Shown here: one piece after another, positions 12,540 through 23,686 of the stretch
Layout: every line of letters begins with the position of its first letter
How positions within the stretch are numbered: position 1 is the first letter of the stretch
NCBI GenBank assembly: GCA_011033025.1
Contig: WFMF01000098.1
Span: 186,001-250,000 of the forward strand
Length of the DNA: 64,000 nucleotides
Direction: 5' to 3'
Origin: Beroe forskalii
Taxonomy: Eukaryota > Ctenophora > Nuda > Beroida > Beroidae
Notes under the pieces: model-generated
Database searches by the model: none
Told to the model about the DNA's origin: nothing
The model's input: the letters and a program-made list of their open reading frames with translations, nothing else
Program-made: the position numbers and the translations under genes

Positions 12540-13030
12540 AAGGGGACCGAGGGGGGGGCGACCACAAGCCAAAAAGGAAAATGCCTAAAAAAGGATTATT
12601 TTTGCCAATAAATACGCAAAAAAAAGGGGGTGGTGGTTTGGTCCCCTGAAGGGCGAACGACTTTTATAATGTGGGAATCGGTTTTTGTCCCAAAACTGGG
12701 AGTTGAAAATTTAACTCCCCCCCTCCAAATTTTTACAAAAAAGACCAGTCGAGGGAAAGGTGTGACATTTAAAGCGTAATCATTTCTCCCCAAAAAAATT
12801 TGGGGTTTTAAGGGACCCCATGCCTTAAACGAAATCGTAATTTTTGGTAAAAAATCCCAAAAAGGGGGGCCCCCGGGGAAAGAAAGGGTTGACGATAATG
12901 TGGAACATTTCCCCAAAAAAAATTGGTTTAAGCCTTTTTGGTTTATATCCCCCTGAAAACTTTTAAAAAATAAACTGGGGCCTTTGGTCAAAAGATACGA
13001 CTTTGAAAAGAAACTCGAATCACCCCCGTC
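12540..13030. other. Probable low-quality consensus over the right terminal repeats
   Basis: The stretch is crowded with runs such as GGGGGGGG, AAAAAAAA, CCCCCCC and TTTTTTTT. Read on the minus strand it follows the left-terminus repeat word by word (GTTTTTTGGGAC, CGATTCCCACATTATAAAAG, TCGT, TTTTTTTTGCGTA) but with stretched homopolymers and substitutions. That is typical of collapsed or mis-polished repeat consensus, not of ordinary divergence. The 153-codon minus open frame here (13057-12596) is therefore discounted. Confidence 0.6.
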
Positions 13031-13215
13031 CCAAAAAACATAGTACCCATATGCCATATATCATATTAAAACTGAATTTCATTTTTCCTCAGCTCAAAAA
13101 GGTCCTGACTTTTCCCTTCAGGCACTCCACACTCTTTGAGACCTTCATGAATCTATTAGGATCATTCCAACAATAAAACCTTTGTAAATAATTTTTGCAC
13201 AGATGGTTTCATTTT

Positions 13216-16200
13216 TTCTATAAATAACAGATGTAAAGTGCACACTGTGGAGATCAGCATCTTGGTTAAGGGTGTATCATTGATGGTTTTGGTTCTTTAC
13301 GCTGAAGAAGTTCTACCTCCATGATATAGTCAAATGAGGTATTGTTCATTTAGCGTTCAGTTCGCTTCGACTTGTTTCCCTTAAAGCAGCTCATGGGAGC
13401 GAGATAGGTAGAATTGAAAATTCCTCCAGTGGTGTGAAGCACCATGTTACGGGGAATTGGAATTCTACTTATCGAAGCGAACATGAGCTAAATGTCCCTC
13501 CCTCCCTCTCCAAGATATCAAGGGGCGTTAACCATTTAAAGCTGGGTCAGTGGTTACATGCATGAGACGTTCATGTACCTTGTAAAGCACCACTTTTGCA
13601 TATTTTTTACTGGAGTGTTATCAACATCGACACTGTTAACTATTATGAAGCTTATCTCTAATCATTCTACTCTCAGAGGAAGAGGTGGGCCCGGTAGATA
13701 CGGGAACAGGTATTAGCGGGAGCTAATACCTTACTGGGGGATGAAGTCTGGAAGATTCCTCGTACTATAGCATGTTATCTATCTATCACCTATCTACACT
13801 ACGTTTATAACTGCATGGCTATTGAACCATCAATTATTGGCATACAGCCCAGACTTCACCTGAAGCAGGTTAGTGTTTTGTTTCCTTTAAAAAGTGGGGT
13901 GAAATGTGGGGAAAGCACACATTTAGCTCATGGGAGCGAGATAGGTAGAACTTGATAATCTCTAAGTGAGAACAATAGATACTGCAAGGTCATAACATAA
14001 CCATATGGTATTAGTAATAAGTATGATAATTAGGATTATTGAATGACGCTGTGATTGGTTAGCCTTGGGGTAAACAAATTCCAGGAACTCCCCAATGAGT
14101 TCACGAGAAATTATAATGTTTCACTACATGCACAATAATTATTTTTTCTTTATTTTTCTAATAAGATTATTCAAATTACCGGGACCAGTATTGCGGCATA
14201 CATAACAAGCTCTTGTGTATTTAAGAACTGTGTAACTTCATTACTACGTTTTTGATAAACTATCACTAATTAAGTGCACATTGGATAAAATTGTGTTCTC
14301 ATAATATCCTATTGTTCAATTAAAAAATGGCACCAATCAAGTGTGCATTTCTTATATGCTTACATGGTGCACACCAATTACGTTATGCAGTTCTTAAGTG
14401 TACTAAGCTACAACTCAGTCCTGCAAAGAGCATTAAGAGGGGGGTTAGAAGCAAACGATGCTACCACGGCAAGTACAAGGACGTCAGAAAACGATTGTAA
14501 ATGCTGGCATCGAATACTGGGACAAAATGCTGTAGGTATTTTGATAGTGGATAAGGGTGGCGCAAGAATGATTCAAAATGGATACTAACATGATTCAAGC
14601 TGTCCATTTCTGAAGCAATAATTATGTGCAATGATTTGTGTCAAAATAGCTAAGCATTGCAGGAATGAGGATATCAATTAAAACTTGAATGATAAAGTTG
14701 GATGGGGGCCAATATTCAGAATATTTCAAATAGTACAATAAGTAAATGATCATGTGCAATATTACTGCACATCTAGCACTGTACATTGAGAAATATAGGT
14801 GGCCAAAGTGAAGTCAAGAGCATTGCATGTGTTGCCAACTTGTCCAACCAGAATGTATATTTTTCTTGAGGGATGATTCTGGAATAATGTGGTACAGCGA
14901 AAGCAAAAAAAGCAGTGTAATTGACCTGGGTATTACACCCAAATTAAAAATAATATGTTCAACTTATAATTTATGGTGGTAAAACTTCTAAAACATCAGG
15001 TGTGCCACAAAACAAGACTGTCAAATTAGATTACAGCATTTAAAATGTGTACCTGAAATAACTGAAGATGAACTAAATTCGTCACCCTTGAGTTCATTGC
15101 ATTGGATATTAGCACGTTTTTCAACATTTTAGTTAGAATTGTAATTGTCTTTATGGCCGGAGGAAACAGGCTCCAAAAAATGTGTTGGGAGGACATAAGA
15201 TAATAGGAGGATGCAATGCTGGTCGACACAAGAGCAACTCAGAACATGAGTTGAAATTATTGAAACTGTTTCTCATCAATTCAAATCTCCAGAGCATTTA
15301 AATATATCAAGGTGTATCAATCATCAACATGTTAATTAACTAACTTGGTAACTTGGTAATTGTGGAACAATTGTAATTAAAAAGGAATTAAAATACCTAC
15401 CTTCTTCATGTTGGTATCTCACCACATTCTACCCTATTTAGTATGGAAAGATAGTAGAGACACTTGGGGTTTTGTTTGGGCGACCGGTGTCGACCCAGTC
15501 AGGAGTTCAGTCGGGGAAATGTACCAGCCCAGGAGGGGCTACATAACCTACAGGTAACGGGAGTGTCAAGTCAGGAGACACTTGGGGTTTGGACACACAT
15601 CATCAGAAATCAGTGTTCACGGGAGTTCGTTCTGCACAGGATAGTACAGTCTGAAGCAGATCACACATCTTTGGGCATCATCATCAGAAGGCTACAGTTG
15701 GGCTTCATATTACATTGATATCGCGCGGTAGCGAATTGGGAACTGAAGTTATTGATTGGATATATTTGCCATTGTGAAGTATAGAGATGTTATCTGAGTA
15801 GATATCGTGAGTTAGAGTGAGAGCAAGTACATCTTAGATTGGGTTTACACATATATATACCGCTTTTATATTTTTATGTGTTAACCAAGTCTCTTCCTTT
15901 GGTATTTTTAGAAGAGGCAGGGGGTATTAACACTTCATACTGAAACATTGTACTATAGAAGGAGAGCTAAACAGACAGCAGAAGCACAATAGAAGAACAC
16001 AATCCAATTTACAAAAGTAACAAATGACTGCATTCACTTTCTAGCAATTACAAATACTGCGGCTCATCCCTCCAGAGCTAAGAGTGCTATAAATCTTATT
16101 TTTTCTCCTCTTTTCTCATTTTGCCTCCATTTCATGTGACCAGGTCACATGTTCTAGAGCAATGTGTGAACACTATTGGCTTACTCACATAGAACTCAGA

Positions 16201-16340
16201 GAATGGAAATAACCATTTCAAAGTTCTAAAGGATCCTTATTAGGGTAATCTAAAAAGTGATTAAGAAGATAGAGCTATAATAAGGATTACACCTTTCTGT
16301 TATTGAAACAAAATGAATCAGAATGAATATTTGATTTCAG
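13216..16340. other. No recognisable gene; two small hairpins
   Basis: An imperfect hairpin spans 13388-13489: AGCTCATGGGAGCGAGATAG pairs loosely with the complement of TTATCGAAGCGAACATGAGC. Its left arm (TAGCTCATGGGAGCGAGATA) recurs at 13924-13950. A clean 10-bp hairpin AGGTATTAGC-GGGA-GCTAATACCT lies at 13708-13731. The rest, to 16340, is AT-rich with short chance frames. Around 15455-15595 the phrase GACACTTGGGGTTT occurs twice. Confidence 0.4.
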
Positions 16341-16354
16341 AAATGATTTTTTAC

Positions 16355-16481
16355 CTTGTTCAGTTGTTGCAGCAGGGCATAGGATACAACATTGCTGGGA
16401 TTGATCCTGGAAATATCCAGAGAATGTTGATAGGATGTTGCTGCGATTGATCCTGGGAAGGTTGCAGGAAGTGTTACATAG
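16355..16481 (-). pseudogene. Candidate exon, ending ...YALLQQLNK
   Basis: On the minus strand an AG acceptor (GAATCAG) precedes an open segment that reads ..PATFPGSIAATSYQ..., ends in NVVSYALLQQLNK and is followed directly by a GT donor (AAG|GTAAAA). A segment upstream on the same strand (16708-16752) ends in the related DVNYALLQQMSK with its own donor. Two related peptide ends, each abutting a splice donor, argue for real exons, but no family is recognised. Confidence 0.3.
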
Positions 16482-16707
16482 CTGATTCAAGGTTATTACC
16501 CTGTTTCAAATGTGGGTTTTTTCAAAAAGATTGGAAACTTCACAGGTACTGTCAAAGTAACCTTAAAAACAAATAAAAGCCATTGTACTGCATCTCTAAA
16601 CGAATCAAGATTCTCAAGGTTTATCATTGAGGAAATCAGGCCCATACAAAAGACATTCATTCATTTAATCAGAATGCAAGTTGAAACTTAGTTTTAAGTA
16701 GTCTTAC

Positions 16708-16752
16708 CTTGCTCATTTGTTGTAGCAGAGCATAGTTTACATCATACAATTT
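16708..16752 (-). pseudogene. Candidate short exon, ending ...YALLQQMSK
   Basis: The minus strand reads AKLYDVNYALLQQMSK between a possible acceptor (TAACCCAG) and a strong donor (AAG|GTAAGA). It is a paralogue of the segment at 16355-16481, including the position of the donor. It is very short and its upstream boundary is uncertain. Confidence 0.25.
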
Positions 16753-16794
16753 AGCTGGGTTAGATTACTTTATTGAAAGTTGTTTGTTTCATTC

Positions 16795-17125
16795 CCAGAA
16801 AATTATTTTTAACCGGGGGGGCCCAGCCTTTTTTTTGTTTAAAAATTTTTTTTTGGGTTTAGATTTTTTACTCCCACCTGCCCAGAAAAAGAAAAAAACA
16901 TGGAAAATGGAAAAAGGGGGAATATGAATTAGGAAAAAGGTATTAAACCCATCCAATTACCCCCGGGTTGTATGGGTATCCAGTTTTTATCCCGAGAATT
17001 TGTTTTTTAGGAAAAAAATATTAAAAGATTTTAAAAAAGTAAAATTTATTTTTAAATTTGAGACTTGGCATGTTTTATTATGAAATCTGTCCTCGTCAGT
17101 TTCCCCCAAAAAACCCCAACCAATG
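16795..17125. other. Probable low-quality consensus stretch
   Basis: Runs such as GGGGGGG, TTTTTTTTT, AAAAAAA, CCCCC and GGGGG are packed together between 16795 and 17125, unlike the sequence on either side. The texture is the same as at 12540-13030. It lies between candidate exons and could hide coding sequence. Confidence 0.5.
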
Positions 17126-17595
17126 AATACAGTTTGGTTTCAGACGATGAGTATCTTTATCAAGTTCAACACCTTCAATGCGATAAAACAAATAGCATAT
17201 TATTAACAATTAATATTATATGCTATTAATTTTATGATAGCTATTATTCCAAGGTTTACTGGCGTCAGACAATTCTGGTCCTTGTTCCGAGCTCTTAGTC
17301 CAGGTTTTCTATAGTGTATGAGCTGAAGGTCTGCCTTCAGATAAGTGCAGTCCATTAAAATCAGAAACTTGAGGGCATCCAGATATCGCAGCAGTTCTAG
17401 TCTGCTCTTTCCTCTCCGAGCTGGTGTAGGAGAGGACTGTATGAGCTAAAAGTTTCCCGGAACATGCATTTTCAGGTTCTCCTCCCGGAACCTGCCTAGA
17501 ATCTCAAGCAGGGGCATGATCACTCCGTTAGACTAACCCTGGAAGTACTCTCCCTCGGCAACCTTGTGGTCCTTATTGACCACGGTGTTGTGTAC

Positions 17596-17708
17596 CGCTT
17601 GATCTGGACTCAATGGTGGTTCAGGAAATCTCTCAGTGATTCCACGAGTCAGTCGATCTCCACGTCCAGAAAAATGATGGGCTGGGTAGTCTCTTTTTCT
17701 TTGTGTCT
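17596..17708 (-). pseudogene. Candidate exon, ...RGITERFPEPPLSPDQA
   Basis: On the minus strand an acceptor (CCCTAG) is followed by an open segment containing PAHHFSGRGDRLTRGITERF and PEPPLSPDQA, then a GT donor (GCG|GTACAC). It is clearly related to the end of the segment at 18569-18729 (TRGIKERLSESPSSTDQE, donor GAG|GTATAT). The pairing of both peptide and donor position supports an exon duplicated together with its splice site. Confidence 0.35.
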
Positions 17709-18043
17709 CTAGGGTTTTTCAGAGAGTTTCACAACTTGATGTGGAATGTAGCAAATTCCAAATGGTATATTCCTTGCTCTCATATTCCTTGCTCTCAATA
17801 TACTTTTCAATCTTCTTTTGGTGTACAAGTTTAAAACGTTGGGTATAGACATTTTGCTGCAACATAATGAAGCACTCAAACGACCAGAAGTATGAATGAA
17901 ATATGGGTCGTGAAATTGCTTCATATCATTCAATTACTCAAATCATGTTGACAAATATATTAATTTTTAACTTTGTAGTCCTCTGGAATATCCTTATCCA
18001 GGTTTCCAGATCAGTTAGAGGTCCCAATCTTGGTACTTTGTTG

Positions 18044-18408
18044 CTAAGTAGTCGTAGCAAACTCAGATTTGTGCATCCCTAAGTTCAGCATCTCCGTATC
18101 AGGAGTAGTAACTTGGGACAATTGAGCCAGAGCCATACCTGCTTTCTCTATTGCTGATTTCAGCAGGTTTTCCACATCAGCACTTATACCAGTGTGATGA
18201 TAACCCGGGTTCAGCTGCTGAGTTTTGAACACCACAGTCAACATCTGTGCCTGCAGTTCTTCGAGTTCTATGGGATGTGACAGATAGGACCGGGAGAGAG
18301 GGTTTGACCTTCCGTTCCAAAACTCGGAGGGCTGGAGTTGAGGGGGTGGTGGTGGTGGCCGGTCCGAATCTTCCAAAGTAAAACTATGCTGCTGAGGATT
18401 GAGAGTAC
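18044..18408 (-). pseudogene. Candidate coding exon with proline-rich run
   Basis: The minus strand is open for about 120 codons to a TAG stop at 18044. It begins near a possible acceptor (TTCTAAG). The product has a Pro run (DRPPPPPPQLQPSEFW), then a helical-looking segment (IELEELQAQMLTVVFK; DVENLLKSAIEKAG). No domain is recognised. It lies between the two related exons at 18569-18729 and 17596-17708 and may be the last exon of the upstream copy. The composition is more protein-like than that of neighbouring chance frames. Confidence 0.35.
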
Positions 18409-18568
18409 TTAGAATATCACAATTCGATTATTAATCAGGTACTCATGGAAAAGGTACATTACTTATAGCTGATAATTCTCTGCAGTTTTTCATTCAATGA
18501 AAAAAATCATTTGACAATGATTTTAAACAAAATATACAATTAATTTATTCTTTACGGTGTTGATATAC

Positions 18569-18729
18569 CTCTTGATCTGTACTCGATGGTGATTCAGAAA
18601 GTCTCTCTTTGATTCCACGAGTTTGACTCTTTGTCGCTTTTAATTCACTTTCACTTGGTGTTGAGCTTCTGAGGGGGCATTTTAAGTGCCATTGCTCAGA
18701 GATTTCCACCGCTGTTGCTGGAAAAGGAT
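18569..18729 (-). pseudogene. Candidate exon, ...RGIKERLSESPSSTDQE
   Basis: A minus-strand open segment with two possible acceptors (before 18729 or before 18717) and a donor GAG|GTATAT at 18568-18567. It encodes EISEQWHLKCPLRSSTPS, then a polar stretch and TRGIKERLSESPSSTDQE. The end is paralogous to 17596-17708. The peptide is polar and probably disordered. The product is unknown. Confidence 0.35.
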
Positions 18730-18839
18730 CTGTATATAGAAGGTAGATTCCTGGGGAGGTACTCAGTGTGTTCACCTCTGAGTCCCCACAGATAATATTT
18801 ATACTATAATATATTATCAATTATAGTATATATCAATAA

Positions 18840-19912
18840 GGTCGTATGAAAGTATACCAATGACCCTCTGCTGACCCCCTACTGACCCCCTGCTGACCCC
18901 CTACTGACCCCCTGCTGACCCCCTACTGACCCCCTGCTGACCCCCTACTGACCCCCCTACTGACCCCTGGTGACCCCTGAGTGAACCCCTACTGACCCCT
19001 ACTGACCCCCTTTGACCCCTGCTGACCCCCTGGTGAACCCCTGGTGACCCCCCTGGTGACCCCCTGGTGAACCCCTACTGACCCCCTACTGACCACTTCC
19101 TGATCATAATTCTAACATATATCATGAATGTTTTAAAAGCATTTAAAATAGCACTCAGCCTTATAATGACGCTTTATTATTTGCCACTCGATCAAGGCAC
19201 CCTAAACGCACGCTCAAAACATAAACGAGTCAGTTATATTTTTCATGTTCGTTATGTTATTCTGTTATTCAAGTCAGTCAAATAAGTCAGGACATGACTG
19301 ACATGACTGACATGACTGACATGACATGACTTGATCAAAGTAACTTGACTTGAGTGGCTTGACTAATTTGGCTTGACTAACTTGACCAACTTGACCAACT
19401 TGACCGACCTGACCGACCTGACTGACAGAACTGACTTGATTGACTTGAATAACTTGACTAACGTGACTGTCCTGACTTATTTGACTGACTTGAATAACAG
19501 AATAACATAACGAACATGAAAAATATAACTGACTCGTTTATGTTTTGAGCGTGCGTTTAGGTGCCTTGATCGAGTGGCAATTGACCAATAAAGCGTCATT
19601 ATAAGGCTGAGTGCTATTTGAAATGCTTTAAAACATTCATGATATATGTTAGAATTATGATCAGAAGTGGTCAGTAGGGGTCAGTAGGGGTTCACCAGGG
19701 GTCACTAGGGGTCACCAGGTGTTCACCAGGGGTCAGTAGGGGTCAGCAGGGGCCAATAGGGGTCAGTAGGGGGTCAGTAGGGGTTCACTAGGGGGTCACC
19801 AGGGGTCAGGGGTTCACCAGGGGTCAGTAGGGGTCAGCAGGGGGTCAGTAGGGGGCCAGCAGGGGGCCAGCAGGGGGTCAGCAGGGGGTCATTGGTATAC
19901 TTTCATACGACC
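18840..19912. mobile_element. 1.07 kb foldback element with 8-bp target duplication ATCAATAA
   Basis: The ends are perfect inverted repeats for at least 26 bases (GGTCGTATGAAAGTATACCA...). They are flanked by ATCAATAA at 18832-18839 and again at 19913-19920. Arms of about 440 bases fold onto each other. Each has an outer tandem array of TGACCCCCTAC/TGACCCCCTGC-type units (GGGGTCAGTAG on the other arm), a middle unique block (AATGACGCTTTATT, GCGTGCGTTTAG) and a centre of TGACATGACTGACATGAC-type units. There is no coding capacity. An 8-bp duplication is the hallmark of hAT elements, and a hAT-like transposase gene begins about 1 kb downstream. Confidence 0.9.
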
Positions 19913-20140
19913 ATCAATAATCACCCCTTCACAAAAGTTCAAATCTATTTCCCATAGGGAGGATAAGGCCAAGAGCGAGGATAAATTTTTTTACCAGCAA
20001 AAATTTTCGAAAATTTGAAAAAATCAAGCAAATTTTTCTGATAATTTATGGAAGAATTGTGAAACTGACATTTCTTTCTGAGATAATAAAAATTCATTGT
20101 TTCATTGAATTTATTGTTTTATTACATTTTTTGACTTTTT

Positions 20141-20500
20141 ATACTGTGCTATGTGATTTGAAACCAACTTAGGAATCCCGAGGATCATCTTCGCTTTTCC
20201 AGGATCATCTTCGGTTGTCCAGGAGAGGAAACCTAAAGAGCTCAAGAGTCCGATCAGCCCGAGGATTATTAGGTTTTGCTTTGATGAAGATTATTTCCTT
20301 ATTTGAAATTCAATGAGGTCGAGGATTAATCATCATGTGTGAGAATTTTATCCATCAGTATGAGCCCCAAGGTAATTCAAGTTGGTTGTCTTCTTGTCTT
20401 GAAGAGAAAAGAATATACTGTGCTTTGTGATTTGAAACCAAAAATTAGATTCCGAGGATCATCTTCGCTTTTCCAGGATCATCTTCGGTTGTCAAGATAA
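20141..20500. repeat. Direct repeat of about 80 bp upstream of the transposase
   Basis: GTGATTTGAAACCAA, GAGGATCATCTTCGCTTTTC and CAGGATCATCTTCGGTTGTC occur at 20151-20230 and again at 20428-20500. The short word CCGAAGAT and its complement recur at about 20508 and 24067-24087, close to both sides of the coding region. Such subterminal repeats are common near DNA transposon ends, but the element's true termini were not found. Confidence 0.55.
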
Positions 20501-20939
20501 ATCCGAAGATTAATATCATCTACATTTGATAAGTTGGGTGTTTTGGAGAAGAAGATGATCATTGTTTACGATCTTCATTTGATATTGAACAAAGAGTCTT
20601 GATTTAGATTTTCGTTAATTGAGTTTTCAATTCATATTATTGTTGATTTATCACCATCTCTTATCTGTCATTGTATTCATATTCCAACAAATTATTCATC
20701 AATATCATTTTATTATTGAAGTGGTAATTACTCTTTGTCTTAGATTCTTCAACCACGATCCAGTGGTGATCATTTGAAACTTGATGTTGATTACATTATC
20801 ATTACAAATTCATAACTTTCAAAATTACTGATCATTCTCTAATACCTATTGCATAAACCTGGTTTCTATACAAATGTTTCCAATTTTTCATGACACTTCA
20901 GCATTTTATTAGGTTAGCTATATTATGTGAATCCATGCC

Positions 20940-23686
20940 ATGCATTCAAATGCTTCATTGGAGTCCAGCGTACATTTCTGGTGTGTGCATTGTCTTCGCA
21001 GATATAACTCCAAACAAAAATATCTCCTTCACTTTAATAGACCCCAAGTTCAAGAGAATGAAAATCAAGGAGATGAAAGCAGAGGTGGAAGGCAGGTTGA
21101 CAACCCATGCTATAACCGTAGTGAAGGAAGGCAGTTTGGCAAAACCAAGGCCGAGGCCATCCAATTGAAGAAGCAAATGGATGATGGCGGTTTACTACAA
21201 TTCTTCAAGTCAACTTTGGGTAAACGCAAGGAAAATCGTACAGTTAACACTGGGGATGAAACTAAAGATGATCCAACTGCAGTTAGAACCGAAGAGTCAT
21301 CAACTGTGATTGAAAACCCATCTAGTATAATAATTGAAAACTCTTCTCTAGTTATAGAGAACCCAGCATCAACATCCTGCTCAGAAATCCCATCTGACAG
21401 TCATAGCAACACAGATCATGCTTTTCCATTCCATCGCCAGATTTCTGACAGATTTAGAATTCATTCAGCTGATTCACATGATTGTAGTGAATCAGTTTAT
21501 CTTCACCATCAGTTGTGACATCAGTTGGTTCATCAGCCAGTGTTGAACAATTGAACTCAAAAATTGATGAAGTTTCAAATACATCTAATAAAATACTGGA
21601 CCTCTTGCAATCCCTGGAGTTAGGGAAAACCTGTGAAATCAAAGACAAATCAGCAACCTACGCTAGATGATCAGCCCTCTTGGTTCCAGCGAGGTCATAA
21701 TAAGGAAGATTTTGAAGACCAGTTGCAACTTCTGAGAACAGCTAAATCAATGCACAGTGTTATGCGTAATTCTTTGGTCAATGGGATATTTTATTTTACA
21801 AGAAAAGATCAGCATGGTAATTTAATACCAGTAGAGGAATCAAATGATAATGATATTGAAGAGAAAAGAGAGTTTGCTTGACAATGTAAACTGCTATTTG
21901 GTGTGTCAACTCTGCCAAGCTAATGCACCTAAACTTATAAAAGGGTTCAGGGTTCTTGATAAAGAATACAAGAAAGGAGAAAATTCTCTTGAAGAATGGT
22001 TTAAATCTTTTAGGAAAAGTGTGAGTGCACACATTGGACTCGAGGTTCATTCAAAAGCAGTTAAAGAGTATGAGAAGAAAGTACAAGAAATTAGAGATGA
22101 GATTGATGCAATAAAGAAATCAATACGATATCTTATTTACTATTTGATCAGAACAAACACTGCTTTCCTCCGATTTCCTGAATTGCTGGCTGTTGCCAAT
22201 CAATGTGGACTACACATTGGCAATATCAATCACAGCAAGAACTTTCCTTCCAAGATTCTTCCTTTGATTGATGGGGTCATGTTGGAGAATACTGCTGAAT
22301 GGTTTAGGGATCAAAGCAAGATAACTCTTCTGTTGGATCATGGTACAGTATTTGGTTTAGTTTTGCTTGATGTATATTTTGTGGGAGAGGATGGTAGTGT
22401 ACGATTATCAGGATGTGAGCTTTGTGCAAGTACTGTAAGGAAGGAGACTTCACAGCTAGACTTTGCTTCAAGATTTGTACTTCAAATCCATTCTTGAGTG
22501 CAAATGCTGTGCAAAACCGAGTGAAAGTTGTTTATGTGCTGATGGGGCTATAGTGGACAGGAATGGTCCCTTTAAAAGGGAAATGAGAACACTGCTGAAC
22601 AATGACAACCTGATATTCCGCTGGGATATACTCCATATGGCAAACAGGAGTCATATTGCTGCAAGAGGAGCTACAGACATTGATATCAGTAATGATGGAA
22701 ATACAAATCAACCTCGAAACAGGTCGCTATTGGCAAAGACCATGATATATGTTCAGACTGAATCAAAAAAGTGGAGGAGTGGAACAGCATTCACCGGACT
22801 TGTGCTCTCAACTGTTGACTTTCAGAGACCAAAAGTTTACTCCAGTACAAGAATGAGCCTTTATGAGTTTGAGCAAGTCCATCGATTTTTACTGGTCAAG
22901 CATTATTTTGATGTTCCTTGGCAGTATGAGACTATGTGTCAATTATACATTTTTGTCCTGTTAGCCATAAAGATCATGCTAAAATCGTGTCAAAAAACAA
23001 CTGATCAGAGGGACTACATCAAACGGGTTTTTATTGGTGCCCATGGCAATGAGCCTGAAGGCAAGACAGCAATGAAACTTTGTTTCAGAGTGGCTAAGGA
23101 TGTTTTGCGTGGTAATGGTATCAGCTATTTAACCAGAGATCCACAAGTTGACTTAGTTGCCAATGATCCCTTAGATAATAAGTTTGTTGATGCTATCTTG
23201 AACCTTTGGACAACAATGGGAGATAAAGTAGTTGCATCCAATTTGGTTAATCCTAACCCACTGACTCGCAACGAAGCCCAAATAACAATAGATGTCATTG
23301 AAGATGAGGTGGAGAGATTCATCAACCAGTTTTGGGTTGAATTTAATTTGAGGCGAGCTAGAACAGATATTGACAATGATGAGACAGGCTGTTTCTCAGA
23401 ATCTCCCTGTGAGACATTTTTTTCCATGTTTGATAAAGTCACTCACTTTCGGCCCTCCCTCAAAGTCGAAAATGTTGTCAGACTTATTCGAATAATGATG
23501 GAAGGACCAGAGGTAGGAACAGAAGCCTCACATGACCTCATAGCAGCAGCTATGCAGAACTATCGTACCATAAGTCATCTCGGTGAAAGGTATACCACTA
23601 TGAGGTGGGGGCCAGGGGTTATATCACAGACTGTTAGGAAGATAGTAAATAGAGGGTGGCAATTCCAAGTTTATAGTAACTTTTAA
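20940..23686 (+). pseudogene. hAT-like transposase gene, frameshifted
   Basis: Coding sequence runs through successive frames: 20940-21500, about 21500-21660 (VTSVGSSASVEQLNSKIDEV...), 21633-21875, 21880-22470 and 22463-23686 (407 codons, TAA stop). At least four small indels are needed. Near the start is a zinc-finger-like CVHCLRRYNSKQKYLLHF. The centre has GLHIGNINHSKNFPSKIL and ITLLLDHGTVFGLVLLDVYF, which resembles the DDE segment of hAT-derived ZNF862-type proteins but has LDHGT in place of the usual acidic DST. It is followed by CLCADGAIVDRNGPFK. I see no hAT C-terminal dimerisation motif. Other hAT-derived host proteins are an alternative source. Indels may be decay or assembly error. 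Confidence 0.6.

Larger units (their letters stand above)
10088..13215. mobile_element. 3.1 kb element with long inverted termini and subterminal tandem repeats
   Basis: Sequence from 10101 (TCTGTGCAAAAATTATTTAC, then AAAGGTTTTATTGTTGGAAT) reappears inverted, ending at 13203. The inverted match runs about 200 bases, through AAGGGAAAAGTCAGGA and CAGTTTTAATATGATATAT to GTTTTTTGGGACGGGG. A weaker match extends outwards to about 10088 and 13215. Inside the left terminus is an array of about 160-bp repeats. Inside the right terminus the same repeats are present in inverted orientation but in a distorted, homopolymer-rich form. The middle holds fragments of a coding-like sequence. No target duplication was found. 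Confidence 0.7.

Noticed and set aside
12596-13057. 153-codon minus open frame
   Set aside because: It lies in the homopolymer-rich patch that mirrors non-coding tandem repeats of the left terminus; the protein has no domain and odd composition.
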